NCBI GenBank assembly: GCA_027311145.1
Contig: DAICZM010000001.1
Location: forward strand, 1-55,718
Origin: Ktedonobacterales bacterium
GTDB taxonomy: Bacteria > Chloroflexota > Ktedonobacteria > Ktedonobacterales > Ktedonobacteraceae
Reading direction: 5' to 3'
Length of the DNA stretch: 55,718 nucleotides
The notes under the pieces are model-generated. The model worked only from the letters and a program-made list of their open reading frames with translations, did no database searches and had not been told where the DNA came from. Made by a program: the position numbers and the translations under genes. Positions 9,653 to 18,080 of the stretch are shown here, piece after piece. Position 1 is the stretch's first letter; each line of letters begins with the position of its first letter.

Positions 9653-9840
9653 CGACCGAAGACAGCAAGTATACCCGCAAGGTGTTATAAAGAGCGCGCA
9701 GCGTGCGTTCGCTTGCCGAGGCATTCCCACACACCTATTTCGTGTGCCATAGGCCACTCGTGGCAATGTGCATGAAGCGTGGCGTGTTCTTGGAAAAAGA
9801 TTGCTTCTAAACCTTCGGTATCCATACCGAAGGTTTTTTT
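9653..9840 (+). ncRNA. Ribosomal protein L10 leader (autoregulatory mRNA structure)
   Basis: Between rplA and rplJ the sequence carries the core of the conserved L10-binding leader. CGAAGACAGCAAG (9656-9669 region) faces GCTTGCCGAGG (9711-9721), so GCAAG and CTTGC can pair across a variable arm and leave the characteristic AGACAG/CCGAGG internal elements. An attenuator terminator stands at its 3' end. In known cases, L10-L7/L12 binding to this RNA lowers expression of rplJL; that mechanism is applied here by family knowledge. Confidence 0.75.
9809..9840 (+). terminator. Attenuator upstream of rplJ
   Basis: A perfect 12-bp stem (AAACCTTCGGTA 9809-9820, TACCGAAGGTTT 9825-9836) with a TCCA loop runs into a T-tract ending at 9840. 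It lies 43 nt before the rplJ start. Because it precedes the gene, it acts as an attenuator rather than an end-of-operon terminator. Confidence 0.9.
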
Positions 9841-9883
9841 ATAGACCATACGATAATTTGCTCAGGAAGGAGGAAGGAAATAC

Positions 9884-10426
9884 ATGCCAACACAGGCAAA
9901 AACAGAGACGATTGACGAATTGACAGAAAAGTTGGGTCGTGCAACTGTTGCAATTCTTGTGCAGACCCAGGGCTTAAAAGTCAAGGAAATGAACGATTTG
10001 CGCAGCAAAATGCGCGCCGCCAACCTCGAATTTCACGTCACGAAAAATACGCTGTTGCGTATTGCTGCCGAGCGCAATAACATGACCGGGGTGGATAAAA
10101 AAATCTTCAATGGTCAAACCGCTGTTGCTTTTAGTTATGATGATGAAGTGTCGGCGGCCAAAGCGGTTGCTGATTATGTGCGTACTTCAAAGAGTGTCAT
10201 CCTCAAATCTGGTATCCTCGGTGGGCGTTCATTGAACGCTGACGAGGTAGAGCGGCTGGGCAAACTACCCGGTGGGAAAATGCAGGCCAAAGCTGAGGCA
10301 GTCGGGACTATTCAGGGACCGCTGGCAACCGTCTATGGTTTGGTGAGCGCGCCATTGCGCGACCTATGTTATGTTTTACAAGCACGTGCAGAGCAATTAA
10401 ATAGCAGCATACCTGCTGCCGAGTAA
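9884..10426 (+). CDS. rplJ: 50S ribosomal protein L10
   Basis: L10 anchors the L7/L12 dimers to the stalk base. The 180-aa product starts at ATG 9884 behind a purine-rich SD (AGGAAGGAGGAAGG). The N-terminal rRNA-binding part shows LTEKLGRATVAILVQTQGLKVKEMNDLRSKMR and NTLLRIAAE; the C-terminal helix that carries L12 ends near ARAEQLNSSIPAAE. rplL follows 18 nt later. Expression is probably set by the leader and attenuator just upstream. Confidence 0.97.
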   Translation: MPTQAKTETIDELTEKLGRATVAILVQTQGLKVKEMNDLRSKMRAANLEFHVTKNTLLRIAAERNNMTGVDKKIFNGQTAVAFSYDDEVSAAKAVADYVRTSKSVILKSGILGGRSLNADEVERLGKLPGGKMQAKAEAVGTIQGPLATVYGLVSAPLRDLCYVLQARAEQLNSSIPAAE

Positions 10427-10444
10427 TGAAGGAGGAACTATCCC

Positions 10445-10828
10445 ATGTCCGTTGAAAGCATTATCGCAGAGATCGAACAATTGAATGTGCTGGACCTGGT
10501 CCAGTTGAGCAAGAACCTGCAAGAGCGTTGGGGTGTCAGTGCAGCCGCGTCGGTGGCAGCAGCCCCTGTGGCCGCAACCACCACCGAGGCTGTTGTGGTG
10601 GCTCCAGTGGAAGAGCAGACCGAGTTTGATGCTATCCTGAGCGAAATTGGTCCTAACAAGATCAACGTCATCAAGGTTGTACGCGAGTTGACAGGTCTGG
10701 GCTTGAAAGAAGCCAAGGCAGTGGTAGACGAGGCTCCAAAGCCGATCAAAGAAGCTGTCTCGAAGGAAGAAGCCGAGAAAATTGCTGCCAAGATGGCCGA
10801 AGTTGGCGCGAAAGTCACCATCAAGTAA
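10445..10828 (+). CDS. rplL: 50S ribosomal protein L7/L12
   Basis: This is the multicopy stalk protein that recruits translational GTPases. The 127-aa product has the N-terminal dimerisation domain ([22 protein letters not shown]), an Ala/Val/Pro-rich hinge from about residue 33, and the compact C-domain ([32 protein letters not shown]...GAKVTIK). GGAGGAAC precedes ATG 10445. In most bacteria rpoB follows rplL; here the next gene is rpsO. Confidence 0.98.
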   Translation: MSVESIIAEIEQLNVLDLVQLSKNLQERWGVSAAASVAAAPVAATTTEAVVVAPVEEQTEFDAILSEIGPNKINVIKVVRELTGLGLKEAKAVVDEAPKPIKEAVSKEEAEKIAAKMAEVGAKVTIK

Positions 10829-10873
10829 GTGGGTGACCAATCGCCCGCGTGCATGTCGTAAAGGCCAATGGAT

Positions 10874-10921
10874 CGCGTCCGCTATTCCCACACATGTTTG
10901 TGGTACAACATGGCGGACGCG
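10874..10921 (+). terminator. Hairpin after rplL
   Basis: CGCGTCCGC (10874-10882) pairs perfectly with GCGGACGCG (10913-10921). Inside the 30-nt loop a second stem (CCACA...TGTGG) can form. There is only a weak T-run (GCAGTTT). It probably ends or trims the rplJL transcript before the separate rpsO promoter. Confidence 0.6.
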
Positions 10922-10958
10922 ACGCAGTTTCACCCTGCCGTGTGGAGTCGCGGCATCG

Positions 10959-10987
10959 TTGCGTCTGCACTCCATCCATGTTATAAT
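10959..10987 (+). promoter_or_regulatory. Sigma70-type promoter of rpsO
   Basis: TTGCGT (10959-10964) and a perfect TATAAT (10982-10987) are separated by exactly 17 nt. Transcription should start about 40 nt before the rpsO GTG. This makes rpsO, and perhaps pnp, a new unit rather than a continuation of rplJL. Confidence 0.8.
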
Positions 10988-11037
10988 GCGTCCATATAGT
11001 CGTCTTTTAAAAAATGGAAGACAGGTGATTTAAAAGC

Positions 11038-11325
11038 GTGGCATTGACACAAGAACAAAAAAAAGAAGTGGTTGAGAATGCCCGTGTCCACGAAATGGAC
11101 TCTGGTTCGCCGGAAGTGCAGGTTTCGCTGCTGACACTGCGTATTACTCAATTGACCGAGCATCTCAAGATTCACAAACATGACCTTCACTCACGACGCG
11201 GTCTGATGCTGCTCGTAGGTCAGCGTCGTCGTCTACTTGCCTACCTGAGTAAGAAAAGCCCCGAGCGTTATCGTGCGTTGATTGCTAAGATTGGCCTGCG
11301 TCAGGCACGCAGTCGTAAAGGCTAG
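11038..11325 (+). CDS. rpsO: 30S ribosomal protein S15
   Basis: S15 binds 16S rRNA in the central domain and makes an intersubunit bridge. The 95-aa product starts at GTG 11038, with AGGTGAT upstream. It has the hallmark blocks [34 protein letters not shown] and [11 protein letters not shown]. The rpsO-pnp pairing is widely conserved, and in E. coli both are under post-transcriptional feedback. Confidence 0.97.
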   Translation: MALTQEQKKEVVENARVHEMDSGSPEVQVSLLTLRITQLTEHLKIHKHDLHSRRGLMLLVGQRRRLLAYLSKKSPERYRALIAKIGLRQARSRKG

Positions 11326-11711
11326 TTCTGGGTTGCTGTGGATGCGGTTGGAGTCGTGGCTAGAAAACGGGTTGCCAAGAGGGCGTTGACATGCCCGATG
11401 CCATATGTTGATCCGACCGCCGCTCCATTTTTCCTCCAATCACTTGCAGAGATGGTGTTGAAGAGAAGAGCGTCTGAGACGAACGGAGACAAGCACGTAG
11501 AAAACTCCCTGTGGTTAAAAACAGTGATCCGACAGAGGAATAGGAAACAACACGCCAATATGAACATGCTGTGATGGTATTCGTCAGGCAAAAGCAGGAG
11601 TGAGAGGAATGTCACCCGGTCAGTTTCCACAATGGGATAAACGAACACAATGCAATATGCTTGCCGGGTAGCAATTGAAATGTAACGGGGTGCTTACTAG
11701 TCGGAGGAAAT
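11326..11711 (+). other. rpsO-pnp spacer (386 nt), no gene recognised
   Basis: The only sizeable frame (GTG 11338 to 11574) has no family features and no SD, so I do not call it. A consensus -35, TTGACA, occurs at 11386-11391, but the sequence 16-18 nt downstream (TGATCC region) is a poor -10. In E. coli the pnp leader is a structured target of autocontrol; the long leader here would fit, without direct proof. Confidence 0.4.
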
Positions 11712-14180
11712 ATGATTCATCGTCAAGAAGCTGTCATCGGTGGTCGGGTAATGAGTATCGAGACCGGGCGCGTGGCAGAACAAGCAAATGGCGCCGTGTT
11801 GTTGCGCTATGGAGATACCGTCATTCTGGCAACGGCTGTAGGTAGCGATGAGCCGCGTGAAGGTATTGACTTTTTCCCTTTAACTGTTGATGTAGAAGAA
11901 CGTATGTATGCCGCTGGGAAAATTCCTGGTGGGTTTATCAAACGCGAAGGTCGCGCCTCGGAACACGCTATCCTCGCCTGCCGTCTCGCTGATCGTCCTC
12001 TTCGTCCTCTCTTTCCCAAAGGCTACCGCAACGATGTCCAGATCGTTATCACGGTTCTCTCTGTCGATCAAGAGAATGATCCTGCTATTCTAGGTATTGT
12101 CGGTGCTTCCGCCGCGCTGAGTGTCTCGGATATTCCTTTTGCGGGTCCTGTAGGGGCGGTGCGTGTTGGCTATGTTGACGATCAACTCGTGATTAACCCG
12201 ACCGAGTCGCAGATGAGTCGCAGCAAACTTGATCTGGCCATTGCTGGCACGGCTGACGCGGTGATGATGGTTGAGGCAGGGGCAAAGGAATTGCCCGAAG
12301 ACCTCATGCTGGAGGCGGTGCGCTTTGGCCATGAAGCCTTGCAAGATATTATCAAGATGCAGGAAAAACTGGCGCTGGCAGTGAATATTGCCAAACGCCC
12401 TTATACTCCTCCCTTGGTTGACCAGGAACTACAAAAAAAGGTCGCTGATTTTGTCCGCCCGCGCTTTGATGCGGCTGTCAACAATCCAAACAAAGCGGCG
12501 CGCTCGGTTGCTCTCAATCTTGTGCAGGATGAGTTGGTTACCACACTTGGCACAGAGATGCCAGACCGCCTGAAGGATATCATCGCCTTCTATGAGAAGG
12601 AATTAAAGGCGTATGTGCGCAACAATATTCTGGATTTTGGCAATCGCCCTGACGGACGCGATCTAAAGACCATTCGGGCTATTTCCTGTGAGGTTGGGTT
12701 ATTGCCGCGCACGCATGGCTCGGCCATTTTCACACGTGGCCAAACACAGGTCTTGAGCGTTGTCACGCTTGGTTCGCCAGGTGATGAGCAGGTTCTGGAT
12801 GGCCTGGGCTTTGGCGAGAGCAAGCGTTTCATGCACCACTACAATTTCCCGCCGTTCTCCACTGGTGAGAGCAAGCCATTGCGTGGCCCTGGTCGCCGTG
12901 AAATTGGGCATGGCGCGCTGGCTGAGCGTGCGATTGCCGCCGTTATTCCCGCGCAAGATGAATTTCCTTACACCATCCGTGCCGTCTCCGATGTACTCTC
13001 GTCGAATGGTTCGACCTCGATGGGGTCGGTGTGTGGCACTACACTCGCTCTCATGGACGCGGGTGTGCCCATTCATGCTCCCGTCGCAGGGGTTGCGATG
13101 GGCCTTATCACGGGCGAAGGTGAGCGTGCGGGCAAATGGGCTGTTCTCAGTGATATTCAGGGCATCGAAGATGCTCTAGGTGATATGGACTTTAAGGTCG
13201 CGGGCACAGCGGATGGCATCACAGCTCTTCAAATGGATATCAAGGTCAAAGGTATCACTTACGACATCATGGCGAAAGCATTAGAGCAGGCACGCGATGG
13301 TCGTATGTTCATCATGGAGAAGATGCTTGACTCGATTGATGCGCCACGCGAAGAACTCTCTGAGTTTGCACCGCGTATTCAGACGATCAAGATCAACCCT
13401 GAGAAGATCGGTGCGGTCATCGGACCGGGCGGCAAGACGATTCGCAAGATCCAGGAAGATTCTGGGGCTAAGCTCGATATTGAGGATGATGGCTCAGTCA
13501 ATATCTCAGCTCACTCCGGTGAGTCGATGCAGTCGGCGATTGATGCAGTACGGGCTTTGACCGAAGAGGTTGAGGTAGGCCGTATCTACACGGGTACGGT
13601 GCGCCGTATCGTTGATTTCGGCTGTTTTGTCGAGATTTTGCCTGGCAAAGAAGGCTTGGTGCGCACGTCGCAGCTAGCAGATTACCAGGTGATGCGTCCC
13701 GAAGATGTTGTTTCCGTCGGTGATGAAATCACGGTCATGGTGATAGAGGTAGATCCGCAAGGGCGTATCAATCTTTCGCGTCGCGCTGCCTTGAGTGGCG
13801 AGATGCCTAGCCAGGCCGAAATAGAGGGTGATCGCTCGTCTGGGCGTGGGCCAGGACGTGGTGGGCGCCCAGGCGGTGCTGGTTACGGAGATCGCGGTGG
13901 CTACGGAGATCGCGGTGGTCGTGAGGGTCAGCCCCCCAATCGCAATACCGGTGGCTACGGAGATCGCGGTAGCTACGGAGATCGTGGCGGGAGCCGTGAA
14001 CGCGGCGGATACCCTGATCGCGGTGGTGGTAGCGGTAGCGGTGGCAGTGGTAGTAGTGGTGGCGGCAGCTTTGGGCAACGTCGTCCAATGGGACCAAGTG
14101 GCCCTGGACGTAGCCCCGGCGGTAGCCCCCCACGCCGTGACAGTGGCTTTGGACCGCGTCCGTCAGATCGTCGCTGGTAA
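11712..14180 (+). CDS. pnp: Polyribonucleotide nucleotidyltransferase (PNPase)
   Basis: PNPase degrades RNA 3' to 5' by phosphorolysis and can add heteropolymeric tails. The 822-aa protein shows both RNase PH domains. The second carries the catalytic segment [14 protein letters not shown] and the [12 protein letters not shown] block; the linker helix domain lies between. Next come a KH domain ([21 protein letters not shown]) and an S1 domain ([33 protein letters not shown]). The last ~110 residues are a Gly/Arg/Asp-rich low-complexity tail with repeated GYGDRGG units, longer than the typical ~700-720-aa enzyme. SD CGGAGGAAAT precedes ATG 11712. Confidence 0.97.
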   Translation: MIHRQEAVIGGRVMSIETGRVAEQANGAVLLRYGDTVILATAVGSDEPREGIDFFPLTVDVEERMYAAGKIPGGFIKREGRASEHAILACRLADRPLRPLFPKGYRNDVQIVITVLSVDQENDPAILGIVGASAALSVSDIPFAGPVGAVRVGYVDDQLVINPTESQMSRSKLDLAIAGTADAVMMVEAGAKELPEDLMLEAVRFGHEALQDIIKMQEKLALAVNIAKRPYTPPLVDQELQKKVADFVRPRFDAAVNNPNKAARSVALNLVQDELVTTLGTEMPDRLKDIIAFYEKELKAYVRNNILDFGNRPDGRDLKTIRAISCEVGLLPRTHGSAIFTRGQTQVLSVVTLGSPGDEQVLDGLGFGESKRFMHHYNFPPFSTGESKPLRGPGRREIGHGALAERAIAAVIPAQDEFPYTIRAVSDVLSSNGSTSMGSVCGTTLALMDAGVPIHAPVAGVAMGLITGEGERAGKWAVLSDIQGIEDALGDMDFKVAGTADGITALQMDIKVKGITYDIMAKALEQARDGRMFIMEKMLDSIDAPREELSEFAPRIQTIKINPEKIGAVIGPGGKTIRKIQEDSGAKLDIEDDGSVNISAHSGESMQSAIDAVRALTEEVEVGRIYTGTVRRIVDFGCFVEILPGKEGLVRTSQLADYQVMRPEDVVSVGDEITVMVIEVDPQGRINLSRRAALSGEMPSQAEIEGDRSSGRGPGRGGRPGGAGYGDRGGYGDRGGREGQPPNRNTGGYGDRGSYGDRGGSRERGGYPDRGGGSGSGGSGSSGGGSFGQRRPMGPSGPGRSPGGSPPRRDSGFGPRPSDRRW
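13855..14160 (+). repeat. Low-complexity repeat encoding the RGG-like PNPase tail
   Basis: The DNA carries several near-identical copies of GGCTACGGAGATCGCGGT (at about 13902, 13953 and related units), followed by GGTAGCGGT-type runs. The encoded GYGDRGG and [10 protein letters not shown] stretches look intrinsically disordered and cationic, like RNA-binding RGG boxes. Confidence 0.8.
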
Positions 14181-14207
14181 TCTTCCATCCATGCATACCT
14201 AAACAGA

Positions 14208-14247
14208 GTATGACACCCCGGTGCGGGTGTCATACTTCATTCTTTCC
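14208..14247 (+). terminator. Intrinsic terminator after pnp
   Basis: A perfect 10-bp stem (GTATGACACC 14208-14217, GGTGTCATAC 14226-14235) is followed by a T/C-rich tract (TTCATTCTTTCCC). It closes the translation/RNA-decay supercluster. The next gene starts 57 nt after the stem. Confidence 0.8.
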
Positions 14248-14291
14248 CTCTTTTGGCTTTTGAAACAGATGAAATATGGAAAGAGGTACAT

Positions 14292-14954
14292 ATGGCAATG
14301 TCAACAGAGGAGGTTCTGCACGAGATCGCCGCAGAGGTCTCAACAGGCTCAAAATGGAATCTGTGTAAAGGGCGTACCAAAGCTGTTCCAGGTGAAGGGA
14401 ATAGCCACGCGAAAATTCTATTTATTGGTGAGGGGCCAGGCTTTAATGAAGATCGTCAAGGGCGGCCTTTTGTTGGTCCTGCCGGGCAGTTTCTCGAAGA
14501 ATTGCTCACTAGTATCAATCTACAGCGTCCCGATGTTTTTATTGCCAATGTCGTGAAGTGCCGTCCCCCCAACAACCGTGATCCTCTGCCTGATGAAATC
14601 CAGGCGTGTAATGCCTATCTAGATCGTCAGATTGCTGCTATCAAGCCACAAGTGATTGTCACCCTCGGACGCTATTCGATGGCCAAGTTCTTTGGCAGCG
14701 AGAAGATCAGCAGCATTCACGGGCGGGCACGCAGCGTGAATGGTTATCTCTGTATTGCTATGTATCATCCTGCCGCTGGCCTGCATCAAAGCAGTCTCAA
14801 AGATACTATTCGCGAGGACTTCAAAAAAATCCCCCACCTTATTGCAGAAGCCGAGCGTGTTGCTGCTGAGGCCGCGGCAAAACAGGCCAAAGCCGCCGCG
14901 CCTGTGCAAGCTGCCAGCCCTAAAGAGCCACCACAGCAGCTTTCACTCTTTTAA
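14292..14954 (+). CDS. Uracil-DNA glycosylase, family-4-like, with altered Fe-S cysteines
   Basis: This is predicted to excise uracil from DNA in base-excision repair. ATG 14292 follows AAAGAGG and gives 220 aa. Family-4 motifs are clear: GEGPGFNEDRQGRPFVGPAG near residue 40, the KCRPPNNRDP block, GRYSMAKFF, and MYHPAAGLH in place of the usual HP motif. Family-4 enzymes hold a 4Fe-4S cluster with four Cys, the first two as CxxC before the RT.xVPGEG segment. Here that pair is missing: one Cys (C25) stands three residues from the Arg, while C90 and C106 are kept. The C-terminus is Ala/Lys/Pro-rich. The enzyme may have a changed or absent cluster. Confidence 0.85.
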   Translation: MAMSTEEVLHEIAAEVSTGSKWNLCKGRTKAVPGEGNSHAKILFIGEGPGFNEDRQGRPFVGPAGQFLEELLTSINLQRPDVFIANVVKCRPPNNRDPLPDEIQACNAYLDRQIAAIKPQVIVTLGRYSMAKFFGSEKISSIHGRARSVNGYLCIAMYHPAAGLHQSSLKDTIREDFKKIPHLIAEAERVAAEAAAKQAKAAAPVQAASPKEPPQQLSLF

Positions 14955-14975
14955 ATAGATTGAAATTGATAGATT

Positions 14976-15043
14976 GAGAATGAGCATGGCATGCGGAGTG
15001 GGTACAATACATCGCACCCACTCCGCATGCCATGCTCATTCTC
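14976..15043. terminator. 28-bp perfect stem-loop between convergent genes
   Basis: Arms 14976-15003 and 15016-15043 are perfectly complementary over 28 bp around a 12-nt loop. The element starts 21 nt after the glycosylase stop and ends 6 nt before the end of the opposing peptidase gene. Neither side has a clear T-tract. It can serve both strands as a terminator or RNA 3'-end block. Confidence 0.75.
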
Positions 15044-15049
15044 AGGGTG

Positions 15050-16150
15050 TTAGATGATAAATTTGCCGTTCTCGTAACAGAGTTCGCCGTCGGCATAGAC
15101 ACGACCTTCATGCAGGTCACACACCATATCCCAATGTAAGCCCGACTCGTTCACCCCACCTGTTTCAGGATAGGATTCGCCGAGGGCCATATGCATTGTG
15201 CCGCCGATTTTCTCGTCAAAGAGAATCTCTTTGGTAAAACGTTGAATGCCATAGTTTAGACCGAAGGCAACCTCACCGAGGTAGCGCGAACCCGCGTCCA
15301 TGTCTAACATCGCATTGAGGAAATTCAGGCCACGTCCAGCATGTGCCTCAATAACTTTGCCGTCGCGAAAGGTCAGACGGACATCCTCAACCTCGTTGCC
15401 ATTGTAGACAGCAGGATAGGTAAAATGCACTGTGCCATTGACGGAATGCTCAATCGGGCCGGTAAAGACTTCGCCATCAGGGAAATTGGCCTCGCCCGCG
15501 CAACTAACCCAGGTGCGCCCGGCGACACGGTAGGTGATGTCGGTCTCAGGCGCAACGATGTGGATGACATCATGCTTCCCGAGGTAGTTGGCAATGCGTT
15601 GCTGTTCTACGCTCACGCGCTCCCACGCTGCTGCCGGGTCCTCTTGGTTGAGCAAACCGGCTCCGTAGACAAAATCCTCGTAGTCGCTTAATGACATCCC
15701 CGCATCCATCGCATGCGCCTGCGTTGGGTAAAGCGTGAGGCACCAGCGCATTTCTTTGTTAGCAGCGCGTTCCATAAAGCGTTTAGAGAGGGCAGCGCGT
15801 GAGGCACTTTGCATGGCCAGACGTTTCGGATCGATGCCGCTTAACGCCTTTGTATTCTGTTCGCCCATAATGTACAAGTGTACATCAAAGTACTCGTTGA
15901 GATAGGTGTCCAGCTTAGAAACATAGGTGAGTTGCTCATCACTACTCTCGCGCATGAAAATTTCATGCAAGCCATCGAGATCAATCATGGGCGTCACGTG
16001 CGCTCCTGCCCGTATGGCCTCACGATATATGGCGCGCAGCAGTGGGGCCGCGCAATCGGGGCCGCTTAATAGTAGCTTTTCGCCAGGTTTGACATGCAAA
16101 GAATAATGGATGAGAACGTGCGCAAGTTTTTCATGTAAAGGATCAGACAT
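15050..16150 (-). CDS. M29-family (AmpS/PepS-like) metallo-aminopeptidase
   Basis: It removes N-terminal residues from peptides using a pair of metal ions in the cytoplasm. ATG 16150 is preferred (GAAGGGA about 10 nt upstream, product MSDPLHEKLA, 366 aa); an upstream ATG at 16201 lacks an SD. Family features are the early VKPGEKLLLSG, the metal-binding GEANFPDGEVFTGP, and the cluster LGEVAFGLN...GTMHMALGESYPETGGVNESGLHWDMVCDL. That cluster provides the conserved Glu, His, His and Asp ligands. Length fits the family (~370-410). Confidence 0.92.
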   Translation of the reverse strand: MSDPLHEKLAHVLIHYSLHVKPGEKLLLSGPDCAAPLLRAIYREAIRAGAHVTPMIDLDGLHEIFMRESSDEQLTYVSKLDTYLNEYFDVHLYIMGEQNTKALSGIDPKRLAMQSASRAALSKRFMERAANKEMRWCLTLYPTQAHAMDAGMSLSDYEDFVYGAGLLNQEDPAAAWERVSVEQQRIANYLGKHDVIHIVAPETDITYRVAGRTWVSCAGEANFPDGEVFTGPIEHSVNGTVHFTYPAVYNGNEVEDVRLTFRDGKVIEAHAGRGLNFLNAMLDMDAGSRYLGEVAFGLNYGIQRFTKEILFDEKIGGTMHMALGESYPETGGVNESGLHWDMVCDLHEGRVYADGELCYENGKFII

Positions 16151-16298
16151 AGCATGTATTCCCTTCTGCTGGTAAGCATAGTTCAATGTCGTCTGGGACA
16201 TAGGTAAAAATCAGTAAGATGTAACCTATAGGTACAGTATCTGTGTGTGCAAAAACTGTAGTGTTACAATCTGTTTGTGTATGGAAAAGTGATCGCTG

Positions 16299-16362
16299 AT
16301 AGTTACTGTAGATATGGGCAAGCGTTGGCAGAAACGTAAGTGATCATATCTACAGTAACTAT
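16299..16362. repeat. Inverted repeat with 18-bp perfect arms in a divergent promoter region
   Basis: ATAGTTACTGTAGATATG (16299-16316) is repeated in inverted form at 16345-16362, with 28 nt between. It lies between the minus-strand M29 peptidase and the plus-strand amidohydrolase. This position suits a two-site operator controlling both genes, or a cruciform/MITE-like relic. No protein-coding potential is seen here. Confidence 0.75.
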
Positions 16363-16460
16363 ATCTCGTGCGTTCAGAAAAGTAAAGATGGTATTATAGA
16401 GCGGTGGCATTGGCGATGCCGCATGGTGCAGGTTTTGTTTGGGAAAGGATGACAGACGGT

Positions 16461-18080
16461 ATGAGTGTTGTGATCTACGTCAATGGCAATATTTATACGA
16501 TGGATGCCGCGTTACCATATGCGCAGGCGATGGCGGTCGATACCGAGCATGGACGTATTCTTGCAATTGGCCCAGATGATGAAGTGCGGCGTGTGGGGCC
16601 GGCAGGCCAGGCACGCGAGGTCATCGATCTGCATGGCAAAACAATGTTGCCCGGCTTTATCGATGCCCATATTCATTTACTGGACGCGGCCTATCGCTCT
16701 CATTATATTGATGCTGAAGGGTGTCGTAGTGCGGAAGCGGTCGCTCGCTTAGTACAGGAGCGTGTGGCGCAAACGCCAGCGGGTCAATGGATTCTTGGCG
16801 GGCATTGGGATAAAAACCTCTGGCCTGGACAGCATTTCCCCACGCGTCTGCTCCTCGATGCCGTAGCTCCTGCTCACCCTGTCGCATTGTGGAGCAAGGA
16901 TGGTCATCTGCTCTGGGTCAATTCGTTGGCATTACAGCGTGCTACGATTACATCTGCCACGCCACAGCCGGAGAATGGCGTCATTCTGCATGATGCCGAT
17001 GGTGTGCCAACAGGTGTTTTGCAAGAGGAAGGTGCCACGAGTCTGGTGTATCGTGTCATTGATAGGTCTGATCCTACAATGAATCGCGTCTTTCTCCATC
17101 GCATCATTGGGGAGTTACAGCGTTTTGGCATTACAACCATTCACGATATCGAAGGAGAGACTTCGTTAGACCTCTTTCGTGAAATGCGCGACGCGGGGAC
17201 ATTGGGTGTGCGCGTGCAGATGATCGTGCCGCGCACGTTGTTGCCGCAGCTACCTGCATTGGGTATTCATAATGCAGACAATGATCTTTTGCGGGTGGGC
17301 GGCATCAAGATTTTCGCTGATGGTACGCTTGGCTCACAGACCGCTGCCATGTTAGAGAGCTTTGAAGGCAGTCCTGGTAACTATGGCATTCTCTCCACCT
17401 CTGAGCGCGAAATGCTGGATAACGTGCGCGACGCGGCCCGTTTAGGAGCAACTATTGCTATTCATGCCATCGGCGACCGTGCCGCACGGGTCGCTCTCAA
17501 TGCTATCGAGTATGCGCAGACAATGTTGGCTCAAGGCGGTATTTCCAATGCATCTCTTCCGCAGTTGCGCTATCGCCTGGAGCATGTGCAATTGATCGCT
17601 CCCGAAGACCTGCAACGCATGCGGCGTCTGGGCGTTGTTGCGTCGATACAACCTTTTCACGCCGTCGCGGACCGCGATATTGCTGAACGTTATTGGGGGC
17701 GGCGTCATCGTCACGCCTATGCCTATCGCACGATGCATGCGATGGGTATTCCACTTGCGCTTGGCTCAGATGCACCAGTCGAAACTTTCGATCCATTCCG
17801 TATCCTCTATGCCGCCACACTGCGCCGTGACCCGAACCTGCCACGTCCGCCCTGGATGCTCGATCAAGCGTTGCCGATGGCTGATGCCCTATGGAGCTAT
17901 ACACTGGTGGCCGCGTATGCTGGGGCTGAGGAGCAACGCAAAGGCTCGCTCAGTGTTGGTAAACTTGGCGATGCTGTGGTGTTGCGTGAGGACATCCTGC
18001 ACGTTGCGCAAGAGCGGATGCCCGAAAATGGAGTGCAGGCGACCATCTTAGGCGGCAAGCTTGTCTATGGTACAGTCTAA
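16461..18080 (+). CDS. YtcJ-like metal-dependent amidohydrolase
   Basis: This is a predicted hydrolase of the amidohydrolase-3/YtcJ family; its substrate is unknown. ATG 16461, with AAAGGA about 11 nt upstream, gives 539 aa starting MSVVIYVNGNIYTMDAAL, the normal beginning of the family. Longer starts at 16404 or 16449 are possible. Visible motifs are the metal-binding LPGFIDAHIHLLDA, HDIEG, the IFADGTLGSQTA loop with the strand-4 Lys region (GGIKIF), AIHAIGDRA, YRLEHVQLI and the final Asp in LGSDAPVETFDPF. It appears monocistronic. Confidence 0.9.
   Translation: MSVVIYVNGNIYTMDAALPYAQAMAVDTEHGRILAIGPDDEVRRVGPAGQAREVIDLHGKTMLPGFIDAHIHLLDAAYRSHYIDAEGCRSAEAVARLVQERVAQTPAGQWILGGHWDKNLWPGQHFPTRLLLDAVAPAHPVALWSKDGHLLWVNSLALQRATITSATPQPENGVILHDADGVPTGVLQEEGATSLVYRVIDRSDPTMNRVFLHRIIGELQRFGITTIHDIEGETSLDLFREMRDAGTLGVRVQMIVPRTLLPQLPALGIHNADNDLLRVGGIKIFADGTLGSQTAAMLESFEGSPGNYGILSTSEREMLDNVRDAARLGATIAIHAIGDRAARVALNAIEYAQTMLAQGGISNASLPQLRYRLEHVQLIAPEDLQRMRRLGVVASIQPFHAVADRDIAERYWGRRHRHAYAYRTMHAMGIPLALGSDAPVETFDPFRILYAATLRRDPNLPRPPWMLDQALPMADALWSYTLVAAYAGAEEQRKGSLSVGKLGDAVVLREDILHVAQERMPENGVQATILGGKLVYGTV

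Noticed and set aside
11386-11414. TTGACA as pnp promoter -35
   Set aside because: The sequence at the proper distance (TGATCC) is not an acceptable -10.
11338-11574. 78-codon frame between rpsO and pnp
   Set aside because: GTG start without SD, no recognisable domain, and it would leave no leader for pnp.
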